Source: Mercenaria mercenaria (lineage: Eukaryota > Mollusca > Bivalvia > Venerida > Veneridae). Taken from it: a stretch of DNA of 64,000 bases. The translations under genes and the position numbers were made by a program. Of the stretch, positions 1 through 12,700 are shown in pieces. How positions within the stretch are numbered: the stretch's first letter is position 1; every line of letters begins with the position of its first letter. The DNA is taken from NCBI RefSeq assembly GCF_021730395.1, contig NC_069362.1, positions 76,958,001 to 77,022,000 on the forward strand, written 5' to 3'. Under the pieces are notes generated by a model. That model saw only the letters and a list, made by a program, of their open reading frames with translations. It did not search any database and was not told the origin of the DNA.

Positions 1-600
1 TGCAGCGTAACGTAATGTATTATTTATAATAAAACGTTGTTTATTGTTATATTTAATTCTAAAAGGAACAAAGAGGAACTATCAATGTATTTGGTTTTTA
101 TCTCGCTTTGCGTAATTAAATATAAATAACTGCATGAATCTTCTACCTAGATGTACACATACGAGTAATTCAAAGCAAGAGAGTCATCTTTCACGCCGGG
201 GTGTACGCTGGAGTTTTCCTGCACCGGTGAAATCACCAGAAACCTCAGTCTTATATGCAAGAAATGCATTACTATATCTATGTACTTTTGCGTGCATGTC
301 TATCATGTACGCTGCTTTAACGTCGCGATGTTCTTGGACCATGGCTTTTGTCCTTGTTTTTATGAATATCCCTCTTTACATTTGATTTCGATATGACTAT
401 ACTGATATATTAACTTTTGTACCAAACTTTATTATTTTTAAACAAACGTTATGCCAAGGAAATAAATATAACTACAGTATCAGCTTGAGTTAGTTCGTAG
501 GAATTAATAAATATTTTAGCTTCACTGATGTTAATATTTTTTTCATACTAGCGGCAACATCTAGATCTTCCTCTGTACATGATATCTGACTCATAAATAC
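1..600. other. Non-coding, downstream of last recognised exon
   Basis: AT-rich sequence with no recognisable exon, apart from a possible read-through of the SEA-like frame to a stop near 548. If the protein has a membrane segment and cytoplasmic tail, they would be encoded here or beyond the left edge; I could not find them. Confidence 0.4.
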
Positions 601-764
601 CTGTAGTGTTGTCTAATGTAATATCTGACACATTCACAGGCTGTCCATCAAACGTAAGGGATGAATTGTCTGTCATCATCTCAGCAACAGCCATAGCCAG
701 TACTTGTGCTCCTTCCTCAGTCTTCCTAGTGATAACTGTATGATCAATTATCAAACTGCCCTTG
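601..764 (-). CDS. Exon: SEA-like domain, second half
   Basis: The acceptor ends 'gttcacag' and a possible donor is CAG|gtattt. The peptide contains KGSLIIDHTVI, the characteristic SEA pattern (KGS-hydrophobic-D-V), then an acidic helix and N-glycosylation sequons (DNSS, NVSD, DNTT). SEA domains sit next to the membrane in mucins and adhesion proteins, which fits the end of an EGF-rich ectodomain. Its phase does not match the 4323-4432 exon directly, so an unseen small exon probably lies between. Alternatively the frame simply runs on to a stop near 548 and ends the protein. Confidence 0.55.
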
Positions 765-3700
765 CTGTGAACATTCAGAATAATCACATTATACGTAACT
801 GAATTCTAAAACCGCTTACTAGTACAATGGGGTTACAAAATACGAGGGGCATTCTTTCTAAGATATTCCTGTACAAATACTTGTTGATAGTTCAGAAAGA
901 GTGTAATGGGATTTTATCAACAGTATGAAATCTTTAGCATTATCATGCACAGGGTATTTAGATACTACATGTGTGTCTCGGTAGGAACTTTTTAATACAA
1001 GTAATGTCTGCTACCATTGTGCGTATCCATTTTATCTCTCAGTTTTTATATATAATGGTCTAGTTAGATCACCTACTATTGTAACTACAGCTTAACTGTT
1101 GTGGCAGTTAACGGATATGACGTAATTATTTAAACTGTAGTTCAACGGTTCAATGTGGAGAAAGGTTATGAAATATTAACTGGACTGTAGAATTACAGCA
1201 CAGCATTTTCAGTGTTTAGTTTGAATTTATTGTTCTTAATTTTTCTTAATTGCAATTAGAAAGACAGCATGGATAAACGGACCGTGGAAGAGGTTGTCTA
1301 GATGATAATGTGACATACTTAATTGTCAAAGGTATTAAAAAAAGAATGCTATAGAAAAGCTTCTATGGGCGCCGCCATATTTGTATATTTACGTTTTCAT
1401 CTGCGGCAAAAGAGAGAAGTACGCTCTACTGTAGTAGCATCTAAAGCTAATTCGATCAAGTGCATGTGCAGAAACACTTCCTGTTTTTGTACTGTACTAT
1501 ACAATAGTCGGTGATCAAACAAAGCCAATACGTAACCAAAATTAACAATTAATTAAGTTCCAAGACTACTGATTTAAAAAGTAAATACTATAAGGCGTAT
1601 GCTAAAGAAACAGCATGCATGAGTAATATCATCTCAGTGATTATCATGCTTGATCACTTATTTCGGAGCAATGCGTCAATATTCGTTACTTTTGCAACGC
1701 TGATAGAGCGGCATGGAGCCTTTCAGATTAAATATTTCACAACTATTTGTATTTAATCTCGATTGTGTTTTTTTCTTTACTTGGCATAAACCATCAAAAT
1801 ATTTCTGAAGATATAACTGCAAATACTCGATGTCTAATAGAATTTTGACGTCATGTACTGAAAAGACAATATAGAAGAAAGCAATGTAAAAAAAACCTGG
1901 CACGCCGAAAATGGAGTTATTCAAATAAAACCGATGTTGTAATACATGGAGCAGTATACTGTTCATACGTTCTGTATTCTGGTAGACAAACAAATGTAAT
2001 TTTTTCCAGACAGAGATACTGCACAAAGTCATCATGCTTAGGACATATTGATCACATTCAATTTCCAAGGAATGTAGCGTTTTAGTATTTTTTCATATAG
2101 TAAGGGTCTCAGACCTATTAAGACTGAACGCCGATCTGCGCGGAATCATGTTTGCATTGTTACATGATCTTAAGATGACTGTCCGGACATAATTGTCTAG
2201 GTCGGACTTGACATTAGAAATAAGAAAGGGGGTTGAATGTTATTTTTTTGTGCGTTTATACGGATATAAACCACATTGGGACGTCTAGCAAATCGATGAA
2301 TCGCGCTAGCCCCTTCCCCCTTGTGGTTACAATAACGATTAATGGCACTATGGGAATATGTGTAGGACCGAGTCTACTAACATGACCTTCACGTGCGCTT
2401 GGTTAAAAATCTGCTATAAAATGCAAAGCTTAACAATAGAAATATGCACGTCTGTGAAAGGAAATAGATAGTCATGTTAAGTGAAAAGGGACGACTTTTA
2501 TGCATGATTATTGGAATTCATTAGTTTTGAAAATGCTTAATATCTTAATATTGAAAACAAAATATATACCTTTTTATCTTAGCTGACCAACATATATATG
2601 TCAGTTTCTTGATGTTGGAAAAGTCACACGCTTATGTGATAAATGTCAATTCCATGTTAACTAGCATTTTAAAACAGAATGTAAAGAGGTTTTTTTTTGC
2701 AACCTACCTGATACTGTTGATAATAACTTTAATGAAATTATCGCCAAGTTTTTCTGCATAATATATCTCGAGCTGGAAGTGAAAAGAAGTGAAATTATTT
2801 TATAACAATTCATAATGCATGATGTAGGTCATTCGGCGACTTTACGTCTATAACTGTAGAGGAAGAAGGCAGATACCTTTCCGGACATTATAATACTTTA
2901 ATTAGTATTGCAACTTTTCTATTGTCACATTATTATTTATTTACTGGGATATCCCAGTGTAGTTTGACTACAGTAACCATCAAAAGTGTAAAAAAAATAA
3001 GCAACATTGCAATGGCCCTTGAACTATTGATATTTAAATGATTAACAAATTAAAATATTGACAGAGTAAATTGAGACAAAGCAACAATAATTTCATATGA
3101 TTCAAATCATTTTCAATGTGCGTGTACGTTTCAAATTTGAGAAGAAGCAATACATAAAAGCTCGTTCATCTAGACATTTAAATATACATTTCTACAAATA
3201 GTAGAGAAATGCTATATCATATGAGCCACGCCATGGGAAAACCAACATAGTGGGTATGCGACCAGCATGGATCCAGACCAGCCTGCGCATCCGCGCAGTC
3301 TGGTAAGGATCCATGCTGTTCGCTAATAGTTTCTCCAATTCCAATAGGCTTTAAAAGCGAACAGCATGGAGCCTGACCAGACTGCGCGGATGCGCAGGCT
3401 GGTCTGGATCCATGCTGGTCGCATACCCACTATGTTGATTTTCTCATGGCACGGCTCATATATGTTTTATTACACTACTGTATATATCATATGTCTATTA
3501 CAAACATAATGAGCAATAAACGTTTTTCTTAAATATCTATTAACAATAATAACAGTAGTCTTTTAAGTTTTGTTGCAGACAATTGAAACGTCACTCAAAA
3601 CAAGAAATGCGCACATTATAACTAATTTAAACCTGTGTAAGGATAACAATTGCTACTGTACATAGGTTTCATGCGCGCATGGAGAACTATCATTCTATAA

Positions 3701-6700
3701 TAATGGAAGGAGAGGCTCCACTTCATTTTTCACACAAAACATTTTAAAGATTTACCCAACACACATTCCAATAAATTCATGAGTTGTCAAACAAGAGAAG
3801 CGGACGAACAAATAACGCATGTTCAATTGCAGTTAATTCTGTCCAGGCATATTTATTTGAACAAGAGCTGTTTGTTAAACACATACGCACCCCAAAGGTG
3901 GACTTCCAAATCAAGCTGGTATGTAATTTTCTATACTGTGAACTTGACCTTTGATCATATAATCTCAAAACAACAGTGGTCATCTACTGAACACAGACAA
4001 CCATCATATAAAGTCTGACAACCAAAGTATTCCTTAAGTATTGTGCGGAAACTGTTTTCAGTGTAAAGGTAACTTTGTTCTTCACCATAACCTACTGACC
4101 CCCGCCCACAAGACAATAAGGGTCATCTACCAACCATGTGACGATGACGTTTGACCTACTGCCGCCTAAAACAATAACGGTCATCTACTGGCCATAGGCT
4201 TTCATCCTTTGAATTTGACTATTGTTCAATGAAACATACCCTAGTTATTGGCAGACCAACTTACTGGCCGGCCGACCGATAAAATAATAAAAATACAACT
4301 GTTATAATGTTAGGGAAACTACCATTTCGGTTGATTTCTTCTTGTATATTTCGAATGTAACTGCGACCTTCAGATTAACAGTGTTTGGAACTTGAATGTT
4401 TAAGTGCAGCGAAACTGTTGTAATCTTCTCCTCTAGAACAAGAAACAAACGTTTAACATTATAAAGTTGTGATTAGCATAACATTTACCTCCACTGAGAA
4501 TGAAAGACTTCTATACAATTGCATGTAAAAACTAGGACAAAAGGGATGCTTACCAAAAGGATACTGACTGAATGGCGAACAGTGAAGATAATGATCAGAC
4601 TGCACGGATGTTCAGAGGCTGATCATGATCAACACTTGTCGCAAAGGCAAAATTAATCGTGTTCAGCTTGATAAGGATTAATCACAATTTAAGTGACTAT
4701 TGTATATTATTCAGATGTGTGCGTTAAAAATTCATTTCAAAATATAGCAAAACATTTTATAAATTTTAGCAATCTTACCAGGATTCTCTGTTAACATCGT
4801 TGTATTGACCGTATCTATTTCCTCTGAAAAGATAAACAACAACAAATCCACAATACAACCTAATAAAAATGTACTTTACCCTGCACATTCCGATGAATTC
4901 ATGTCTAATGCAATTAAGTTAAGTAACATAGATCTAATACTATATAGTTTATGGTGAATCTGAGAATCTAAGGAAATGCAAAAATATTATATAGAATCTA
5001 CAAGAAGATTTCACTTATCGCCGATCATATTTAACGTTGGAAAATGATTATATCTAAATCGGTGTCATGTTGTTTTATGCTGTAAAGTTATTGAATTTGT
5101 CTAACATAATATTTTTTCCAAACAAAATAGTCTTCATTTGAATAGCATGGGCCAAGTATGGTACCTCTGTACACAATATGTTATATATCCTAGCTGGTAT
5201 ATAGAAATAGTTGGGTAACATACCGATACAAGTATCATTTTCAAGTTGATATCCTATTAGACACAGACAGTCGTATCCCCAGTCTCTGTTCTGGCAGCCA
5301 GTATTATTGTGAGCATCACATATAGTGTTGTTGAGACATTCATCTATATCTATATCACAGCCTTTACCTTCCCAGCCGCCCTTACACTCACATGTTTGAT
5401 TCTCTGGTTCACATTCCTCTGTATTGTTCACAACGCATGGACATGCTAAAAAGTTATATTGTCTAGCATTATAATACGAAAAGTCTATATGAAAAACAAC
5501 AAAATGAAACAAATTATACATATAGACAAACTAATATCTCTCTTTTATGTTTCATTACCATTTTATATTTTATCGCTTTTATTAATTGTGTACTCTTATG
5601 TACATCTTACTTGTAACTGTCTTGCTTCCAACTACATAACAATAATGGTTATTTTCTCATCAAATGCAATATGATAGAGTTAGATAGTTTCAATCACTGT
5701 AAGTACACTGATGCGTTCATACCAAACTCATCACACGCCATTCCCTTCCACTGACGTGAACATGAACAAGACCCATTAAATTTGTTGCACTCTACAGTAT
5801 TATCCCAGTCGCAGTCGCAAGTATAATTGCACTTCACACCATAGTCGTGCTCTCTGCATTCTTTAAAATCATAAAAATAAATTGTAATAAGACTTGCTGA
5901 GGTCATTTTCTCTTAAGTGTTCATTGAAAAACTCCATACAGTTCAGTTGTTCGTTACATATATTTAAATGTAAATACAAACTTATCAATATAAATACATA
6001 AATCCGATGAAAAAATATAACACAGAGGTAAATGTTGCCTAAATACTGAGCTGACAAAACTGAAGAATAATATCAGTTACATTGATTGACATATATAGAA
6101 ATAAACACATGCTCAACATATGCTACTATGAAACCGTTATTCAAATAGACAAGAAAATGCCCCATTTAGTATCTAGATAATTTTGGACATAAAATTACCT
6201 CCGTAGCAGAATCTAGATACTTCAAATTGCTTGGAATATGCTGCAGAAGGGACGCCGTCAGGTTCTATTTTGACATCAACTGTGACATTAAAAGGCTCAA
6301 ACCTGCCATTCAGTTTAAGAAAGTAACCCTTTACTGTATCTTCTATTCTGTACACACTACCACTTTTAAAGGTTTCCAGTGGTCGCGCCCAGGTTGGTAC
6401 TGTCAATGTTACTGAGTGTGGAATAGATGTCGATTCGTTGTTCAGGAACGTCTGTTGTTCACTTGAGAGAATGACTGAGGAATTGAGTCGGGCCACTATT
6501 TCACCCTTACTGTCCTCTGAGAAACAACCATCAAACTCGAACGAGGCATTTTCGATCTTGGGATAAATCATAATCTGAAGTTCACCGGATCTAGTGAAGT
6601 TTGTTCCGTTCGTAAACTGGGTCACAAGGATTTTCAAACTATGTTCGCCTGTGCTATTTGTGGTCATATTCAGCTGTCCAAAATCGGTACTCAAAAGTAG

Positions 6701-9700
6701 GATGGTGCTATCATTTTGAACTATGCCTTTCGAAAATGACGTACCATCTGGCATCCCGGACAGGAAAATTTGAATCTCATCTAAACACCCTGAAAGATTC
6801 CTTGCTGATATTGTGAGTTCAACTGGTTCGTTAGTAAATCCTGCCTTAGATTTAAGTTCCAGCAGTGGAGGTTCTGGTGGTGGGGAAGCTGTAAATAGAA
6901 AATATATTCATTTCTCTTTAAATAAACGATTTTAAGAAAGAATTCAAGCTTTCAGATGAAACTACAAAATGTACTAATTCAGCTGTACTGGACCGCTCTG
7001 CTTGCTTCGTGGATAGGAATCATAGGATATTAATTACCATTCTAGAGGTTGTAAGTTCTAGTAAAGTAGAAGCCGTAAACCTAAACAAACCGTGACGGTA
7101 AAAGAAAAAACTGACTTACATGTAAGCACCTCGTAACTGGCAATACAGCATTTTATTATTACATTGTGTACGTTGTATACTTACTGGAATTACAGGACGG
7201 CCCGTAAAATCCTTCATCACATAGACAAACTTGCATTCTTGCACTGCAGTTGCCGTGTCCAGAACAATCACAAGTACCTTTGAATATAAGAACAATTTCT
7301 TTGTTTTAACGTGTAATTTCATAATGCTTCAAAACAGGAATATAAATGTTGTGTATTTTTGTGTCCACGACTGAAAACACGTAGTGCGTTTTAACATAGT
7401 CTAAACTAGTATATTTTGCAAATGCTGACAATTTAACTTAAAGCAACACTTATATCATCTTTATGCACACAAACATATTTCCTATGGCTGTTTGATAGCA
7501 TGTACTCTTAAGCTTAAATATTTTACTTTTGACGTAAATAATCGCATTAAATGTATTCTTATTAACGAGACATATTGCTTTTAATAATACATGTCAAATC
7601 TCGTACCACTCTGAATTGTAGATGTCACATTAATAGCACTTTCTTTTTCAATTTCTGTGAGTTTTGGTCGGTTTCCGACTTGATCAACGGCTACTGGAAG
7701 TAATCGTTTTGACTCTCCTAGCTTCAACTTTACAAGAAATATATTCTCCGTAACACCACCTTGGAGCAAGCTTAAACTATTGCCTGTAATATTTGAGACA
7801 AACATAATAAAAAGTATATATAAGGTATTTAATTAAAGGCATAGAAATCATCTGAAGAATGGCTAAATGAACCATCACATGCAATTGATCAATGTATGTA
7901 TCACTACAATACGAGACACTTAAAGAGTTCATTTTGTAAAACTAGAACATTGTAATGAAATATAAAAGGATGATGCTTACCGAGATATGATTCACGCAAA
8001 TTGAGAAAACAATAGCTCTTATCATTTATTAACTATATCATATTTGCTGAAATACTACATAAATTTAATATTACGATTAGTCGGATTGAGTTATGATACG
8101 TACCTTGCAGTTCAAATATATCAACATGTTTCACTCCAGACCCTGTATCTGTAGCAAGAACAGACAATGTGACAGAATCAGTAGATTCTGTTCCAGAAAT
8201 TACTGATCCATTAACCTCTGGACTGCTATCATCAATCTAAATTTTATAAATAATAAATAAGATATGGAAGATATCTGTAACAGTTTTTTTTTCATTTTAT
8301 ATTTTTCTTACGACTTAAGAGCGTAACAGAAATTGATGAGGATAGCATTTCATGATGAAATATTCCTGAGGCGGGATTCAAACCTGGGTCTCATTAAGTT
8401 GTACTATTAGAACCCATGCATATAATTATACACATACTTTACAAAACTAGAAAGGACACTGAGTCTATGCATGGGGCGACCCTTTGGCACCACCACATGG
8501 CACATAAAGGTTCGTGATATGAAGGTTAATCAAACTGATAAGAACATGCTTCGACATCGACCATATCACGCAATCAACACCAATTGAAGCTGTGTTCTAT
8601 TGTGAAATATTATTGAATAATCCTTGTGATAGAAAAGAAACACAATTAATTACCTAAATAAATCCGCAAGAAGATCATTGCGAAGCACAGAACGCAAACA
8701 GGTAAAACAATGGCAGAATCGGTTTTACTTAGTCTGTTCATGACAGGTAATGAAAAGTAGAACAACCCTTACGCCCCTAGCACAGGATTAATTGGAAACT
8801 GACAAAGAACATTTAGTAGACTCCATGATCCCAAAGGACCAGAAATAATAACAACAATGACTCAAACTTAACGGTCACCAACCGGCGGTATTTAAAGACT
8901 GTTGTAGTGATAGTTAAATATGGATGTAACGAAATTCCCGTGGAAGCACTGAATGCAACCAACAAAATAAAAGAAGATCCGACCGATAAAATCAAGTCTA
9001 TTTATGAAAGGTAATAAAACGTGGAGTATTTTACAGATTGGTGTATGCTTTTGAAATCTACTGTTCATGCTATTTTCATATTTGGGTGAAAATATATTCA
9101 TGTGATACAGTACTTCAAAAAAACTTTCATTTATCTATTAAGTCTTAAAATATAGTCGCAATCACGGCCTTAATTGTTTATCTGTACTGAATGTCTGCTG
9201 TAAGTTAGGGCACTTTGCATGCTTTCTATTCTCTAAGCCATTAGAAAAAATAAGCCTACGTATGTCTTTAAGCGGTACTCCAAATAATTATAAAAGAGCA
9301 CTGAGAGTACTACCAAATGATCCCAAAATAAGTTTTTTTTGTTTATTAAATCACATAGGTAAACATGCTAAAACCCTTGCAGTCATGTTATCTTAAAGTC
9401 TTTTAGCAATTTAAAGAAATATATTTTTAATGTAACGCTTTTTGGCGCGTTTTATTATACAAAAGAGTACACTTAGTGTTTACAAATCGATTGCTACACA
9501 TTGCAAAAGTATGGTCTAAAACTAGTGATTGTTTCAAACCAAAATATCTGACTTATGTTCAACGAAATGCATTCTCCACAGCATTGTTCAAACCTAATGG
9601 TTCAAACAAAATATTTCTCCAGACTCAGTTAAGTTATTTTTAAGTGGCAGTCTTGCACTAATGAACACTAGTGTATTAAAAAGTGTCCGTGTAAGATAAC

Positions 9701-12700
9701 ACCGAACCCTTTGAATTTAAGAGGAGCAGAACAAGGCGGTGAAGCCAGCCCATAATAGTTTGCCGACAGTAAAAGAGCTTTTCAAGAGGTTCAGAAGATC
9801 CTTGTAGAGCTAGATATTTCTCTGCTGATTTATAAAAAGCTGTGAACTTTCTTCTCATTTATCACCCAGACTTGTTTTGGTTTGTACAAAGAATGCTCAA
9901 TGTTCTGCATGTACTGATTGTGGGTCTGTTTTCACAGTTAAAGGCAAAAAGCTAAATGTACCTTCAGCTAACTTTGCTTTTTTATGTGATGAGAATGTAG
10001 ATTATTCAATTGATAATATTGACAGAACTAACCCAGCTTCTTTTATTAAAAACATCTATTAACAGCTATTTGAAACAAATTATTATTTCACATTATGACT
10101 TAATGCATCTTAATTATTTTCTCTAAAGTGAGTACACATTATAAAGGATTACCTACGATAAGACAATTAAGACAATTATATATAGACAAAGGAGCTGGGT
10201 CACAGGGACACTTACCATATTTTGTACAGTTACTTTTCACAACTATGAAACGGTAGTAACAAGCTAATAGAATTTATACTGTTTTTCCCCACTAATTTAA
10301 TAATGATTACTGGATCAATGTGTATGTCGTACGTAATTGAAAAGTAATGCACCTGTAACAATTGCATTTCAGGTGTGGTGATAGCTCGTGGGTTCGTTCC
10401 CTGAACGCCGCGTCAAACCAAAAACGTGTAAATGGTGCTTGACACTCGGCAATAAAAGGAAAATTGAGTTCAATATCGAACGATTACAATAATAACTGAA
10501 ACAAAAATGTATGCATTTACCGTGTTAAAAATATTTGGTGTATCAATCGGTTCATTTTGATCGAAATAAATTGAGGCATTCGCATGAACTGTTGAAAGAT
10601 GGGCTACATCTTTATTTGGTTTCATAGAAAACGTCACATAGCCTTGTGACCAGAGTTCTTTGTTTTGGAGCTAAAACCCAATACTTACTCGGAATCTGTT
10701 GGGCCATCACCTGACAAAATTTAGGGGCAAAATCCAGGACCACTTCCATACATTTAGAATGACAAGTCGAAAATTGTTAGATGGATCTATCATTTAAAGA
10801 GACATTGCCATTCCGGAATTGTTTTTATTCTGGTCCCTGGTATACAAACGGGATACAAAGGATCTGTTTTTGTTTTCAGTAAAGACAATTTCCTCTAGTA
10901 AATTGTGCTTATTTTAGATTTTGTGTAAAATCTATTCTACATGTAATCTAGCTTGATTTTAAGAACAATTGGTGCCAGGCTTTTAATCTTTCTAAGTAGG
11001 CTATTAGGAAACTTATATGTGGGAATCAATGCTAATTTATTAAATAGAAAAATAGTTTGGAAATTATGAACTGTGCTATGAAGACTGATGTATAATAAAA
11101 TCAAAAGGGCAATACTCCTTAAACAAATCAACAATCGTACATAATGTGATTAGGCAAAAGCAATTCCGTGGATCCGCAAATCAATAAAGGAGCAGTGGTA
11201 GTACAGGTGTTATTAAAATTGACCTTTAGAGTCATAACTCCAGCAAAAATAATCCTAACACCGTGAACATAACAACGATTTGCACATCTAAGCTTTATAC
11301 AATGACGTATGTTTGATCATTTAGATCGATTTGAAAATTATGTTTGTTTGTTTGTTTTTTTTTGGGTAACGCCGTTATTCTACAGTATTTCAGTCATGTA
11401 ACGGCGGGCGGAGTAACATACCAGTGTTTCCTGGATTCTTACCATTACAAACATGTTCTCCCGCAAGTAACTGCCAACTTCCCACTTTGAATGAGAAATT
11501 ATGTTGAATCTTGGAAAGTATCTACCATAGACTTTATGCATATCCATCAAAGCCTATAACTAGTGAAAAATCATTTCAACAGTAATCTCGTAACAAAATG
11601 CGTAACTAAGCTTTGTACAACTTCTCATTTACTCCGCTGATACTGATGATCTTAAGAACTTGATTCAGTGTAAGCAAAGTAACCGAGATATACTATGATA
11701 AATGGAAATGACTGATTGCAACATCTTTGAAATAAACGTAAGCGTTTTTAAAAAAGGCGCAGACAACTAAATACTGAGAGACTATGAACAGGCAATGCGA
11801 AGCGGAAAATGCAATTGTCCCCATGAAACGGAAAGGCATATTACCTGTTTTTGATCCAACGACTGAAAATTCCCAAAATTACCATATTCTTCCTCCGATC
11901 AAGTCCTGCAAAAAACTCAATAAACAAGTCCCAGTTTGCTGTGGCCGTCATATCGATAGTACCTTTCTGCAAAATTATATGTAGCTGCGGGTAGTATTTC
12001 TCCTTTATAAATTGTTAATATAAACTCGTTATCTTTGTTTCAAATATCAAAGACATTGTAGTATGTTAAATATAAAGAAATAAGTTCCATTGTTTGTTTG
12101 ACTATGAATGTATGTAGGTTCCCCTATGAACTTTTACCTGAACAATTACTTTTTGGTGTATTTCTTTTGTGAAATTGCCGAAACAATGTCGCCATAATAA
12201 ATGTCCCTTGCATCTAATTTCACTGTATATATGTTCAATATAAACCCTTGAGCAGGAGCGTCTGCATTTTCGTTGTTTTCAAATCTTTTTTGTATTCCAT
12301 TCTATGGGCTTTTCGGTATAAATGCGCGCTCTTCCATAACTGTTGTCCAGATATGTCCATTCTGAAATGGGAATTGGAAAACGTATGTGAACAAAACTAA
12401 TTAAAAGATTCTATTACAATTGTCACGTAAGAAGGAATCACTTGTTTCATATGTTCAAACAATCTAATTTTACTTATTTGTAAATTTAGGAAAACATCAG
12501 ACTATGAATGTCAGGCGATGTTATTCTAAAACAAAAAGTAAAATACAAACTCAATCATCATGTTTATAACCTTTAAAACTACTTCCTTATCGCTTGTAAG
12601 CTTAGCTTGTACTTTTTTATAAACAAATAATGAAATAATAACTGCTGAAACTTCATATACGTGTATTTGCGAATTCGGCTTATAAAGCAGAAATCGTAAA

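Larger units (their letters stand above)
765..4322. other. Large intron or intergenic stretch
   Basis: No exon could be supported in 3.5 kb of AT-rich sequence. It holds a 235-bp palindromic element (3223-3457) and degenerate mollusc-type repeat DNA (about 3780-4310). A missing small exon of the SEA-like domain may be hidden here. Confidence 0.4.

Noticed and set aside
1676-2068. 130-codon minus-strand frame
   Set aside because: Low-complexity hydrophobic/AT-driven composition, no motif, no convincing splice sites; lies in the large intron.
9877-10062. 61-codon frame that recurs in both arms
   Set aside because: It recurs only because the intron is duplicated; no family match and no splice context.
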